Origin: Actinomadura sp. 7K507
GTDB lineage: Bacteria; Actinomycetota; Actinomycetes; Streptosporangiales; Streptosporangiaceae
Length of the DNA: 64,000 bases
NCBI RefSeq assembly: GCF_004348425.1
Contig: NZ_SMKK01000014.1
Coordinates: 1 to 64,000 of the forward strand
Direction: 5' to 3'
Shown here: positions 1 through 6,758 of the stretch, in pieces
How the letters are laid out: every line of letters starts with the position of its first letter
How positions within the stretch are numbered: the first letter of the stretch is position 1
Notes under the pieces: generated by a model
What the model saw: the letters and a program-made list of their open reading frames with translations, nothing else
What the model was told of the DNA's origin: nothing
Database searches by the model: none
Translations under genes and position numbers: made by a program

Positions 1-219
1 GCGCTGGTCGGACGGCCTCCGCTCGCCTACCTCACCTGGTGGCGCCTCACGACGGCCGCGCGGATACTGACCCGCGAGGACGTCCCGCTGGCGGCGATCG
101 CACAGCGCGTCGGATACGCCTCGGAATACGCCTTCGCCAACGCCTTCAAACGAGAGTTCGGCATCGCCCCCGGCCGCTACCGCTCCCACCCGAACCGATC
201 ACCCGACCCCCAGCCCTAA
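1..219 (+). CDS. AraC-family transcriptional regulator, C-terminal part
   Basis: Partial gene cut by the window edge; 72 residues remain. They form the second helix-turn-helix of an AraC/XylS DNA-binding domain: the run IAQRVGYASEYAFANAFKRE followed by FGIAPGRYR is the family signature. The sensor domain lies outside the window, so the effector cannot be told. Its stop codon overlaps by 4 nt the stop of the convergent HEAT-repeat gene, so no intergenic terminator separates them. Confidence 0.9.
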   Translation, partial: ALVGRPPLAYLTWWRLTTAARILTREDVPLAAIAQRVGYASEYAFANAFKREFGIAPGRYRSHPNRSPDPQP

Positions 220-1217
220 AGGCGCTCTTGCCGGTCTCCTTCGAGGTCGAGCGCCAGGCGCACGGAGCGCCGCAGGCCCGTGCCGGCCCGGAACTCGACG
301 TCCTTCATCCACGGGACGTCTGCCAGTGACTCGGCAAGCTCATCGGTGACCGCAGTGGTGAGCAACGACCGCAGGTCGTCGGGGACCGGATCGCCGCCCA
401 TGTACCGCCAGGCCAGAGCGGCGCTGACCCGGACGTCCGTAGGACGGTCGGGATCCGCCCACCATTGCCGAAGGTTCGTCATCGTGGGCTCGTCCCCGTG
501 GACACGGGCGAGTTGGGCGATCGCCAGGATGAGGCTCATCCGGGCGGCCGGGACCCGCTCGACGCCCAGCCTCCGATGCAGCGCCGAGAGGATCGACTCC
601 GTGCCGTCCAGGGCGGTGGCCAGGGCGTAGCAGGCCGAAGAGCGGACGGCCGCGTCGGCGTCGTCGAGCAGCGCCACGAGCAGGGGCGCATCGGAGGTGA
701 TGGCGATGCGCGCCGCCTGGACCGACCAGTTCTCCAGATATCCCGCAACGTCGTAGCACAGCCGGTCGTCGCGGCCGGTGATCTGGAGCAGCCCGGCACG
801 CATTTCATCCCCGTCATGCGCACATCGCCCTGCCCTGCCGACCAGTCCGAGGATCTCCGCCCTCCAGTGCGCGGTAGGCGACCTGGCGATGCGCACCAGG
901 AACGGTACGGCCAACGCGGCAGGCGGCGACGTCGCACATTGATGGCAGATGCAATCGCCCAGGATGCTCAGGGCTTTCCCGACGGCCTCGATGTCCTCGG
1001 ACCCGAGCCGGGACAAGTACTCGGGCACGTCCTCTCCAGACCCGAAGGAGTGCGCGAACCGCCCCCAGGGAATCTGGTCGAACCTCAGCTCGTCCTTGAC
1101 GTCCTGCGGGATCCGCGCGACCACCGAACGTACATCGAGTTCGGAGCCCGCATACCGCTCCGGGCCGCCCTCGTGCGTGAGTTCGAGCCGATAAACAAGG
1201 TCTGACGCGTCTCCCAT
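216..1217 (-). CDS. HEAT-repeat domain protein
   Basis: Protein of 333 residues. The middle and C-terminal parts are rich in paired helices typical of HEAT/ARM repeats, for example PLLVALLDDADAAVRSSACY and the similar DVRVSAALAWRYMGGDPVPD. Such solenoids bind other proteins; the partner here is unknown. No signal peptide or membrane segment is seen, so it is probably cytoplasmic. I chose the ATG at 1217 (MGDASDLVYRLELTHEG), since the upstream extension lacks coding character and would overlap the neighbouring gene. It lies 22 nt downstream of another minus-strand gene, so the two probably form an operon. Confidence 0.7.
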   Translation of the reverse strand: MGDASDLVYRLELTHEGGPERYAGSELDVRSVVARIPQDVKDELRFDQIPWGRFAHSFGSGEDVPEYLSRLGSEDIEAVGKALSILGDCICHQCATSPPAALAVPFLVRIARSPTAHWRAEILGLVGRAGRCAHDGDEMRAGLLQITGRDDRLCYDVAGYLENWSVQAARIAITSDAPLLVALLDDADAAVRSSACYALATALDGTESILSALHRRLGVERVPAARMSLILAIAQLARVHGDEPTMTNLRQWWADPDRPTDVRVSAALAWRYMGGDPVPDDLRSLLTTAVTDELAESLADVPWMKDVEFRAGTGLRRSVRLALDLEGDRQERL

Positions 1218-1239
1218 ATTCCTGATCTTCCCAGTGCTT

Positions 1240-1656
1240 TCAGTCCAGCCGATCGAGAATCCAGGAAAGGTCGTCCTCCGGCAGGTGTCCATCGCGGACC
1301 AGGCGTTCTCCGAAGCCCTGGGCTGCGGGAACCCCGTGCTGCTCAGCGTGCCGTTCCAGCATCCTGTGGTAGTGGTTCCGCCACCAGGCCCGCGGGTCGG
1401 AGTCATATACGCGTAGCCGAGCCCGCCACCGCTCTCGCTCCTCGGTGAGCGACTCCGGATCTCGACGTGCTCCAGGTCGCCACAAGTAGTACAGCGTCAA
1501 GAGGCCCCCATTGACGATGGGGGTCTCCGCGTTGACCAGATCGATCAGCGCCTGTGCACGGTCCGATGTCTCCTGCCAGGAGCACCTCCCGGCGATGGCG
1601 TCGGACCACAGGCGTTCGACGTCGTGGCGCGTGACCTCGGTTCCTGGCTCACTCAT
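1240..1656 (-). CDS. Hypothetical protein
   Basis: 138 residues, family not recognised. The sequence is polar and helical (MSEPGTEVTRHDVERLWSDA at the start), with an Arg/Trp-rich middle (REERERWRAR-like) and the segment DPRAWWRNHYHRMLERHAEQ. No membrane segment is visible. The ATG at 1656 was chosen because residues upstream of it in frame look non-coding. The gene is followed after 22 nt by the HEAT-repeat gene on the same strand, so a shared transcript is likely. In other actinomycetes small proteins of this type often sit beside solenoid proteins; a joint function here is only a guess. Confidence 0.6.
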   Translation of the reverse strand: MSEPGTEVTRHDVERLWSDAIAGRCSWQETSDRAQALIDLVNAETPIVNGGLLTLYYLWRPGARRDPESLTEERERWRARLRVYDSDPRAWWRNHYHRMLERHAEQHGVPAAQGFGERLVRDGHLPEDDLSWILDRLD

Positions 1657-1982
1657 TCCGCGGACGCCGTAACGTGGCGCGGCCGTCTCGGGTGGTGAAG
1701 CGCGTGCGTCAAAGATTACGCGCCGAAGGCCGGGCGGTCGGTGCGCCCGCACCGGACGGGCCGGCCATCACTCTCGCCGAGTCCCCGGAGCGGGCTCTGG
1801 CCCTCAAACTCAGCCAATATCCCGTCGCCGTCGCCGTACCTGCAACATGGCCTCGGCGTGCTGGGGATCACGGCCCCCGAACGCCTCTGACCGAGGCGAG
1901 GCAGCGTGCCGTTGAGCGGCGCTGAACGCGCAAGAGCCCCGGACCTTGAAGCGCCCGGGGCTCCGGTGCTGATCGGGGAGTG
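1657..1982. other. Intergenic stretch, 326 nt
   Basis: This stretch separates the start of the 138-residue hypothetical gene from the DUF397 gene. Apart from the hairpin at 1934-1963 I see nothing I can name. A short plus-strand reading frame at 1674-1925 has no ribosome binding site and no recognisable product. The promoter of the minus-strand pair below 1656 should lie here, but no clear -35/-10 match stands out. Confidence 0.5.
1934..1963 (-). terminator. Hairpin after the DUF397 gene
   Basis: Perfect 9-bp inverted repeat, GAGCCCCGG at 1934-1942 with CCGGGGCTC at 1955-1963 and a 12-nt loop. It lies 20 nt past the DUF397 stop codon. There is no long T-run, as is common for actinomycete terminators. 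Confidence 0.6.
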
Positions 1983-2165
1983 TCAGTGCTTCAGGGAGGT
2001 CACCAGGGTCGCGAACTCGTCGCGGTCTAGCAGTAGCTTCGGGCCGTCCGGGTCTTGGCTGTCGCGGAGGGCGATGATTCCGGGGGCCGACGCCAGTTCG
2101 ACGCATTCGCCTCCGGTGTTGCCGCTGTGGCTGCTCTTGCGCCAGGTGGCCGTGTTCAGGTCCAT
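1983..2165 (-). CDS. DUF397 domain protein
   Basis: Small protein of 60 residues made entirely of a DUF397 domain, recognised by TWRKSSHSGNTGGECVELA near the N-terminus, the central IALRDSQDPDGP and a C-terminal segment ending in FATLVTSLKH. The ATG is at 2165. DUF397 proteins are an actinobacterial family almost always encoded next to an XRE regulator with a DUF5753 domain, as here: its start overlaps the end of that upstream gene by 10 nt, giving tight translational coupling. Pairs of this kind (the bldB/whiJ-like group in Streptomyces) affect development and antibiotic production. The role of this pair is not known. Confidence 0.9.
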   Translation of the reverse strand: MDLNTATWRKSSHSGNTGGECVELASAPGIIALRDSQDPDGPKLLLDRDEFATLVTSLKH

Positions 2166-2971
2166 CGTTCTGCCTGCACCTTTCGGATGACGTCGAGCGA
2201 CTGGTCTATCGGGAGGGTCATGGCCCGGACTTCTCGGAGCGCCCGGCGAGTGGCAGTCAGCTCCTCTGCCGTCTCCAGGGTGAATCCGCGTGCCGGGCAC
2301 TCAAAGTACGCGACTTCGCGCATGTCCTCCATGGTGGCGATCGTAAACGAACTGATGTTGCCGCCGTGCTCACCCCGCATCTTCACGATGTGCAGCGAAA
2401 CTCCAAGGGTTTCTGGTGCCGCGATGAGGTGATCGCACTGCTCGCGCATGACCTGTGCGTTCCCGACCTCGCGTAGCAGCACGCCTTCGTCCACCAGAAA
2501 GGTGCAGCCGGGTGGCGGCGGGCTCTGTCGTGTCAGGATGCTCTGCCGGGCTATGCGCTCTTCAGTCTTCTTCTTATCTCCCATCAACTGCGCTTCGGCG
2601 TAGCCGGGTGTCTGGAGCAGGCCATGGACGAGCGAGAGGCTGTAGCAGGTCAACTCCTCTGCCGTCTCCTCGATGGGGAGCCACTCGTACCAGGTCGGGA
2701 ACTCCGCGCCCTTGACGAGGTCCTCCCACAGTTCGACCAGCTCACCGTCCAATTCGAGTTCGCGGTCCATCGTCTCGGCGAAATCGCGGGTGCAGCGCGT
2801 CCGGCCGGTCTCGACCTGCCCGATGTACTGCGAGGTGACGCCCTCTCCGTCGCGAGCCCGGCGCGCGACGTTCTCCTGGCTCCAGCCCTTGGCCTCCCGG
2901 AACCGGCGGAACCTGCGCCCGAACGCGACCAGGCTCGGGCTGACCTTCGCTCTCGACCGTCGTGGTGCCAT
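2156..2971 (-). CDS. XRE-family regulator with DUF5753 domain
   Basis: 271 residues. An N-terminal helix-turn-helix spans about residues 15-70 (RFREAKGWSQENVARRARDG, then YIGQVETGRTR). The rest is a DUF5753-type ligand-binding region with the hallmark YSLSLVHGLLQTPGYAEAQL and the late LDVIRKVQAERW. This is the usual partner of a DUF397 protein, and the two genes overlap. The ATG at 2971 is preferred; an in-frame start at 2998 would add nine residues. It diverges from the anti-sigma ATPase gene across a 158-nt gap, so one region probably holds both promoters. Its target genes are unknown. Confidence 0.9.
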   Translation of the reverse strand: MAPRRSRAKVSPSLVAFGRRFRRFREAKGWSQENVARRARDGEGVTSQYIGQVETGRTRCTRDFAETMDRELELDGELVELWEDLVKGAEFPTWYEWLPIEETAEELTCYSLSLVHGLLQTPGYAEAQLMGDKKKTEERIARQSILTRQSPPPPGCTFLVDEGVLLREVGNAQVMREQCDHLIAAPETLGVSLHIVKMRGEHGGNISSFTIATMEDMREVAYFECPARGFTLETAEELTATRRALREVRAMTLPIDQSLDVIRKVQAERWT

Positions 2972-3129
2972 GCGGTCATCGTCCCCCAACCTTGACACAA
3001 GCGGCCACCAAGTTCAGAAAGTCAGTCAGATGAGATTGCCAGGCAACCACCTGCGCTTCGTTACGCTGCGCACTCGTTCGGTGGCTCAATAAGGGCGTTC
3101 AAGCGGAGACGTTCGAAAAGGTCGCAACG

Positions 3130-3525
3130 ATGCCAGCAGCAGCGCTCGCCCCAGAGGCCCCGTCCACGCTCGTCCTCGACCCGGACAGTGAAGCCCCACG
3201 CCTCGCCCGCCGGTTCCTCGCCGAGCGGTTCGCCGAGTGGGGGATCGAGGACGACTACGTCGGCCGGGTCGTGGTCTGCGAGCTCGTCACCAACAGCTAT
3301 CTGCACGGGAAGGGGCAGATCGTCGTGCGGGTGTTCCTCGACGAGCGCGACGGTCGTCCCGTCGTCGAGGTGTGGGACGGCGGGGAGGGGCGGCCGGAGG
3401 TCCGGCCGGAGAACTACGCCGCCGTCTCCGGACGGGGGTTGCTGCTCCTGGCCGAACTCGTCCACGCCTGGGGCGTCCGTCCCCTCAACGAGGGAGGGAA
3501 GGTCATTTGGGCCAAGCTGCGCTGA
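3130..3525 (+). CDS. ATP-binding anti-sigma factor-like protein (SpoIIAB/RsbW type)
   Basis: 131 residues forming one GHKL (HATPase_c) domain. The N-box is CELVTNSYLHG (about residues 50-60), the G1 box VWDGGEG (81-87) and the G2 box SGRGLLLLAEL (100-110). Stand-alone domains of this size in actinomycetes are serine kinases that bind sigma factors or STAS anti-antagonists. The cognate partner is not obvious; the STAS protein at 35.1 kb is distant. It is followed after 2 nt by the 66-residue gene, so the two are co-translated. High copy number of such genes is normal in this group, so the signal it serves cannot be inferred. Confidence 0.85.
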   Translation: MPAAALAPEAPSTLVLDPDSEAPRLARRFLAERFAEWGIEDDYVGRVVVCELVTNSYLHGKGQIVVRVFLDERDGRPVVEVWDGGEGRPEVRPENYAAVSGRGLLLLAELVHAWGVRPLNEGGKVIWAKLR

Positions 3526-3527
3526 CG

Positions 3528-3728
3528 ATGAACGAGTCCGTGATGTTGCTGCTGCTCCACCACCTGTTCCCGGAGTGGGCGATCATGCGGGACGGTGCGG
3601 GTGGGTGGCGGGCCGTCGGCCGTATCTCGATCTCGGCGTCCGACCTGGACGGCCTCCTGGAGTCGCTGGCCACCGCCGACCCGGACGCCACCCGGCATGC
3701 GGTGTCACTACTGACAGAGGTCAGGTGA
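3528..3728 (+). CDS. Small hypothetical protein, 66 residues
   Basis: The ATG lies 2 nt after the stop of the anti-sigma-like ATPase gene, so it is translated from the same message. The protein begins MNESVMLLLLHHLFPEWAIM and ends DPDATRHAVSLLTEVR. The pattern of Trp, Gly and a mid-protein beta segment (GWRAVGRISISASD) resembles small actinobacterial proteins found beside regulators, but I do not recognise a family. A decayed copy of its last 19 codons, together with the following hairpin, recurs at 3965-4052, so this end has been duplicated. Confidence 0.7.
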   Translation: MNESVMLLLLHHLFPEWAIMRDGAGGWRAVGRISISASDLDGLLESLATADPDATRHAVSLLTEVR

Positions 3729-3759
3729 CCGTAGGGGACCCTGGCTGGATCCCCTACGG
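3729..3759. terminator. Bidirectional hairpin terminator, copy 1
   Basis: Ten-bp stem CCGTAGGGGA (3729-3738) with TCCCCTACGG (3750-3759) and an 11-nt loop containing CCTGGCTGGA. It sits between the convergent 66-residue gene and the XRE gene, whose TAG stop lies inside the stem. A related hairpin with the same loop core is at 4023-4052. Confidence 0.75.
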
Positions 3760-3951
3760 GTCGGTCGCCTCGCGGGCCGTCTTGGCGATCCGGTCCAGCA
3801 TCGCGAGGGTCGGCACACCTCCACCGCCCTCGATGCGTGACGGCGCGGGCTGTGTGATGCCTGCGAGCCTGGCCACTTCTGCTTGGGTGAGTCCCAGTTC
3901 CCTGCGGCGCTCGCGGACCATGTCGCCGAGCCGGAGGTCAAGTCCGGCCAT
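3754..3951 (-). CDS. Small XRE-family helix-turn-helix protein
   Basis: 65 residues, essentially one helix-turn-helix: MVRERRRELGLTQAEVARLA, then GITQPAPSRIEGGG, then PTLAMLDRIAKTA. Members of this size are often antitoxins or small repressors; no adjacent toxin gene is visible. The gene lies between two copies of a duplicated tail-plus-terminator segment (3672-3759 and 3965-4052). It may therefore have been inserted there, or trapped by the duplication. Its stop codon is inside the first hairpin. Confidence 0.8.
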   Translation of the reverse strand: MAGLDLRLGDMVRERRRELGLTQAEVARLAGITQPAPSRIEGGGGVPTLAMLDRIAKTAREATDP

Positions 3952-3964
3952 GTCGCATGGTGAA

Positions 3965-4021
3965 GCAGCCGAGCCGGATGCCGCGCGGCATGGCGTCTTG
4001 TTGCTGACGGACGGTAGGTGA
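3965..4021 (+). pseudogene. Remnant tail of a second copy of the 66-residue gene
   Basis: These 19 codons read AAEPDAARHGVLLLTDGR before a TGA and align without gaps to TADPDATRHAVSLLTEVR, the end of the intact 66-residue protein (codons at 3672-3728). About 11 of 18 residues match. The match continues into a related hairpin. No start codon or upstream homology remains, so this is a decayed partial duplicate. Confidence 0.65.
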
Positions 4022-4022
4022 C

Positions 4023-4052
4023 CCGCGGGGGGCCTGGCTGGATTCCCTGCGG
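4023..4052. terminator. Bidirectional hairpin terminator, copy 2
   Basis: Stem CCGCGGGGGG (4023-4032) with TTCCCTGCGG (4043-4052), including G-T wobble pairs, around the loop CCTGGCTGGA. The same loop core occurs in the hairpin at 3729-3759. It lies just past the stop of the RibD-like gene on the minus strand and after the decayed duplicate on the plus strand. Confidence 0.6.
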
Positions 4053-4069
4053 GGCGGTTGCCTTTGTGG

Positions 4070-4717
4070 TCAGCGGGTCTTGGCGGTGAAGGTCAGGTGG
4101 GTGACGCCGCTGGGGGTGGAGACCGTCTCGATGTCGTACGCCTCTTCCAGTGATTCCAGGCCGTCCCAGAGGCGGACGCCGCGGCCTAGCAGGACGGGGA
4201 CCTGGACCACGTGCATGTGGTCGACCAGGCCTTCGGCAACGAAGTCGCGTACCACTGTGGGGCCGCCGCCCAGGCGTATGTCCTGGCCGCCTGCTGCTTC
4301 GCGGGCCACGTTGAGCGCTTCGGCGGGTGTGGTGTTCAGGAAGTGGAACGTGGTGCCGCCCTCCATCTCGATCGAGGGGCGCGGCCGGTGGGTCAGGACG
4401 AACACCGGCGTGTGGAACGGCGGATTCGGGCCCCACCAGCCCCTGTGGTCGGGGTCGTCCTGCCAGCCGGGCGGGCCGAACTTGCCGGCGCCCATGATCT
4501 CGGCGCCGATGCCGGGCTCGTGCATCGCGGCGAACGCGTGGTCGGCGCCGGAGTGGCCGCTTTGGGCGCCGATCATCTCGCCCCAGAACCGGGTGGCGAA
4601 CATCCACTCGTGCAGGCGTTCGCCGGCGTGGCCGAACGGGGCGGCCTGGGTCTGACCCTCGCCGGTGCCGAACCCGTCCAGCGAGGTCGTGAAGTTGTGA
4701 ACGCGAACCTTGGACAT
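4070..4717 (-). CDS. Dihydrofolate reductase/RibD C-terminal family protein
   Basis: 215 residues. The order of motifs fits the RibD C-terminal (DHFR-like) fold: MSKVRVHNFTTSLDGFGTGE at the start, then MGAGKFGPPGW, PVFVLTHRPRPSIEMEGGTT, the nucleotide-binding IRLGGGPTVVRDFVAEGLVD and VPVLLGRGVRLWDGL. Family members use NAD(P)H to reduce small heterocyclic substrates; the substrate here is not known. The gene stands alone between the duplicated hairpin and a decayed ligase fragment, with no riboflavin genes nearby, so a role in riboflavin synthesis is unlikely. Confidence 0.88.
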   Translation of the reverse strand: MSKVRVHNFTTSLDGFGTGEGQTQAAPFGHAGERLHEWMFATRFWGEMIGAQSGHSGADHAFAAMHEPGIGAEIMGAGKFGPPGWQDDPDHRGWWGPNPPFHTPVFVLTHRPRPSIEMEGGTTFHFLNTTPAEALNVAREAAGGQDIRLGGGPTVVRDFVAEGLVDHMHVVQVPVLLGRGVRLWDGLESLEEAYDIETVSTPSGVTHLTFTAKTR

Positions 4718-4907
4718 CAGGGTGCTCCTTCGATCGATCGGCGCCGCCCTCGGGCGCCGTCACCAGGAGGTCGGAGCCGACCCGGCCGTCTCGACATGAC
4801 CTCGTCGAGTTTTCTCAGATCGCTTTCCAGATCAGCGTCCGACCGGGCACGTACCCCGCTCACCAGGGACAACCGTGGCCTGCGCGGGAGGACGGCCAGG
4901 GTGCGGC

Positions 4908-5005
4908 TCAGGTCGTGAGGCGGTCGCGGGCGTCTTCGCGTCGGACGCCTTTGGCCACCTTGCCGCCGGACGAGCGGGGCATCCCGTCAACGGGACGAAG
5001 CTGGA
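4908..5005 (-). pseudogene. Decayed C-terminus of an acyl-CoA/AMP ligase
   Basis: On the minus strand this segment reads VDGMPRSSGGKVAKGVRRED then ARDRLTT and a TGA. It matches the end of the intact ligase encoded at 6759-8369 (VDALPRSSGGKVAKGALRED then IRHRLTT), including the catalytic-lysine motif GGKVAKG. About 30 codons survive, and no ligase sequence is recognisable upstream. The 4718-5098 gap holds nothing else I can name. It is either a remnant of a lost paralogue or a partial duplication of the neighbour 1.8 kb away. Confidence 0.75.
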
Positions 5006-5098
5006 GGGCCGCGAGTCGATGCCTCCGCGAGGTGTTTCGCCCTCGTGCCCATCTCTCATCTCGACTCCTCACGAGAATGGCCGTTAAGCTCACGCGCC

Positions 5099-5749
5099 AT
5101 GTCGCCTCCCCCCACGCCTTCCCCTGCGCCGGACGCCGCGGTCATGCGGACCGGTCGCCGTAGCGCCATGATCGGACTTCCCATTTCCGTCTTCCTCATG
5201 GCGGTCGGTGTCGTCGGCATCATCGGCGGTGTGGTGGTCGCCACCGGGAACCAGAAGGGAGAATCCACCGGCGCGGGTTTCGTGGGGCTCGGCGTCTTGG
5301 TGGCCCTCGGGGTTCTCGGCGTCATCTTCTTCATCCCGATCTGGATGGGGCGCCGCACGAGGATCCTCATCGACCACACAGGTCTTTGGATCGAAAGCGG
5401 GAAACTTCGGAACGTCATCCCCTGGAACACTCTCGCCGGAGTCTGCCTTTACTGGAGCAATCTCGGGCGCAGCCAGAAGCTCTACTCCTTGGAGTTGTTC
5501 CCCACCGGCCCCATCGACCGGGACGACCCGGTCCTGTGGGCCCTGGTCCGCGACGAGGAGCCGTTCCGCCCCGGCCTTCCCCGCCTGCGCCACCGCCTCG
5601 GCATCCCCGCCGCCAGCCGGCAGCAGATGGTCGCGGCGGTCCAGCAGTACGTCCCCCAACTCTGGCTCGGCGAATACGAGCGGGCGGCCGGCCACATCGG
5701 CCGCCCCGACGCCAAGGGGCACCGGGAGCGCACTCGCGGCAAGGGGTGA
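5099..5749 (+). CDS. Membrane protein with two N-terminal transmembrane segments
   Basis: 216 residues. After a Pro-rich start there are two hydrophobic stretches: about residues 24-48 (MIGLPISVFLMAVGVVGIIG) and about 60-80 (VGLGVLVALGVLGVIFFIPI). A cytoplasmic part follows with beta-strand character (RTRILIDHTGLWIESGKLRN, VIPWNTLAGVCLYW), resembling the PH-like domains of small bacterial membrane proteins. The C-terminal 40 residues are basic and probably disordered. Function unknown. The ATG at 5099 was preferred over an upstream in-frame start at 5045 because the added residues look non-coding. Confidence 0.65.
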   Translation: MSPPPTPSPAPDAAVMRTGRRSAMIGLPISVFLMAVGVVGIIGGVVVATGNQKGESTGAGFVGLGVLVALGVLGVIFFIPIWMGRRTRILIDHTGLWIESGKLRNVIPWNTLAGVCLYWSNLGRSQKLYSLELFPTGPIDRDDPVLWALVRDEEPFRPGLPRLRHRLGIPAASRQQMVAAVQQYVPQLWLGEYERAAGHIGRPDAKGHRERTRGKG

Positions 5750-5807
5750 CCTCGATCGGGGCGCGTCCATGTGAACTGTCGGACCTGCGCGCCACAATCC
5801 GCGTGCC

Positions 5808-6737
5808 ATGGACACCAACGAATGGGCTAACACGAGTTGGCGCGACCTCGCCCAGGTCCGTGCACGCCTCGAAGTGGGCGCCGATCCGGACGCCCTCATA
5901 CACGGGTCCCATCGTCCGCTGGACTTCGCAGTGAAGTACGGCTCGCCCGAAGTGGTCGCGGAACTGGCCAGGCACGTCAGGGACGTGGACGCCGAACATG
6001 AGGGCCGGACCGCTCTCTGGAGGGCCGTCTTCGACAACTGTCCCGACAACGCCCGGGCCCTGGCCGAAGCCGGCGCCGACCCGTGGCGCCCCATGATGGC
6101 CGGCTGGTCACCTGGGCGGCTCGCCCTGGCCGGTCCGTACCCGGACCTGTTCTCGCCGTCCCGCGCCGAGCTTTCGGCCGCCGAGGCCGCGGCGGCCGGG
6201 GAAGCCCGCCGCCTTATAAGGGCGCTGAGCGAGCACTTCTACGACGGCTACAGCCTGGCCTGTGTCGCCGACATCACCGCGGACGATGCGGCCCGGCGGC
6301 TGGAGGCGACGAAGGCCGAAGCGCCGGAGTACGAGGAGTACGGAGACCACGGCGATTACGACGACTCCGTCGTCGGCGCGATCGACGTGCCGGGCGGGTG
6401 CGTCATCATCCAGCCATGGGCCTACGGGGCATCCATGCCAGGCGTGATCAAAGCCCTTTCGGCAGGGACCGTATGCTACGCCATGTACGCCAATCCCAAG
6501 AGCGGGAACCAGGGAAGCATCGTCCGGGACAGCTTGATCGAAGGCTGGGACCTCTATTTCGGGGGATCGGCCAGCGTTGGCGACACCGTCGAGGAGGTCC
6601 TTTTCACCTACCTCTACAGCCACAAGGCCGCAGCGTTCTGCTTCGCCAATACAGGGCTGCGGCCGACCGACTCCCGTGCGATCGTCGGGCCCGCCGACAT
6701 GTGGCTGAAGCTTCCTGAACGCGATTACTGGAACTGA
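5808..6737 (+). CDS. Ankyrin-repeat protein with DUF6461-like C-terminal domain
   Basis: 309 residues in two parts. Residues 1-110 hold ankyrin-type repeats (RARLEVGADPDALIHGSHRP, LDFAVKYGSPEVVAELARHV, then LAEAGADPW). Residues about 140-309 resemble the actinobacterial DUF6461 domain: a start like YSLACVADITADDAARRLEA, an acidic linker, then VGAIDVPGGCVIIQPWAYGA and VIKALSAGTVCYAMYANPKS. DUF6461 proteins have no known biochemical role. No signal peptide is seen. The fusion suggests a protein-binding module joined to an unknown sensing domain. The gene is monocistronic and converges on the ligase gene. Confidence 0.65.
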   Translation: MDTNEWANTSWRDLAQVRARLEVGADPDALIHGSHRPLDFAVKYGSPEVVAELARHVRDVDAEHEGRTALWRAVFDNCPDNARALAEAGADPWRPMMAGWSPGRLALAGPYPDLFSPSRAELSAAEAAAAGEARRLIRALSEHFYDGYSLACVADITADDAARRLEATKAEAPEYEEYGDHGDYDDSVVGAIDVPGGCVIIQPWAYGASMPGVIKALSAGTVCYAMYANPKSGNQGSIVRDSLIEGWDLYFGGSASVGDTVEEVLFTYLYSHKAAAFCFANTGLRPTDSRAIVGPADMWLKLPERDYWN

Positions 6738-6758
6738 CCAGAAGGCCCTTGCGGCAGG

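Noticed and set aside
1674-1925. Plus-strand 83-codon frame
   Set aside because: No ribosome binding site, no homology I recognise; composition not gene-like.
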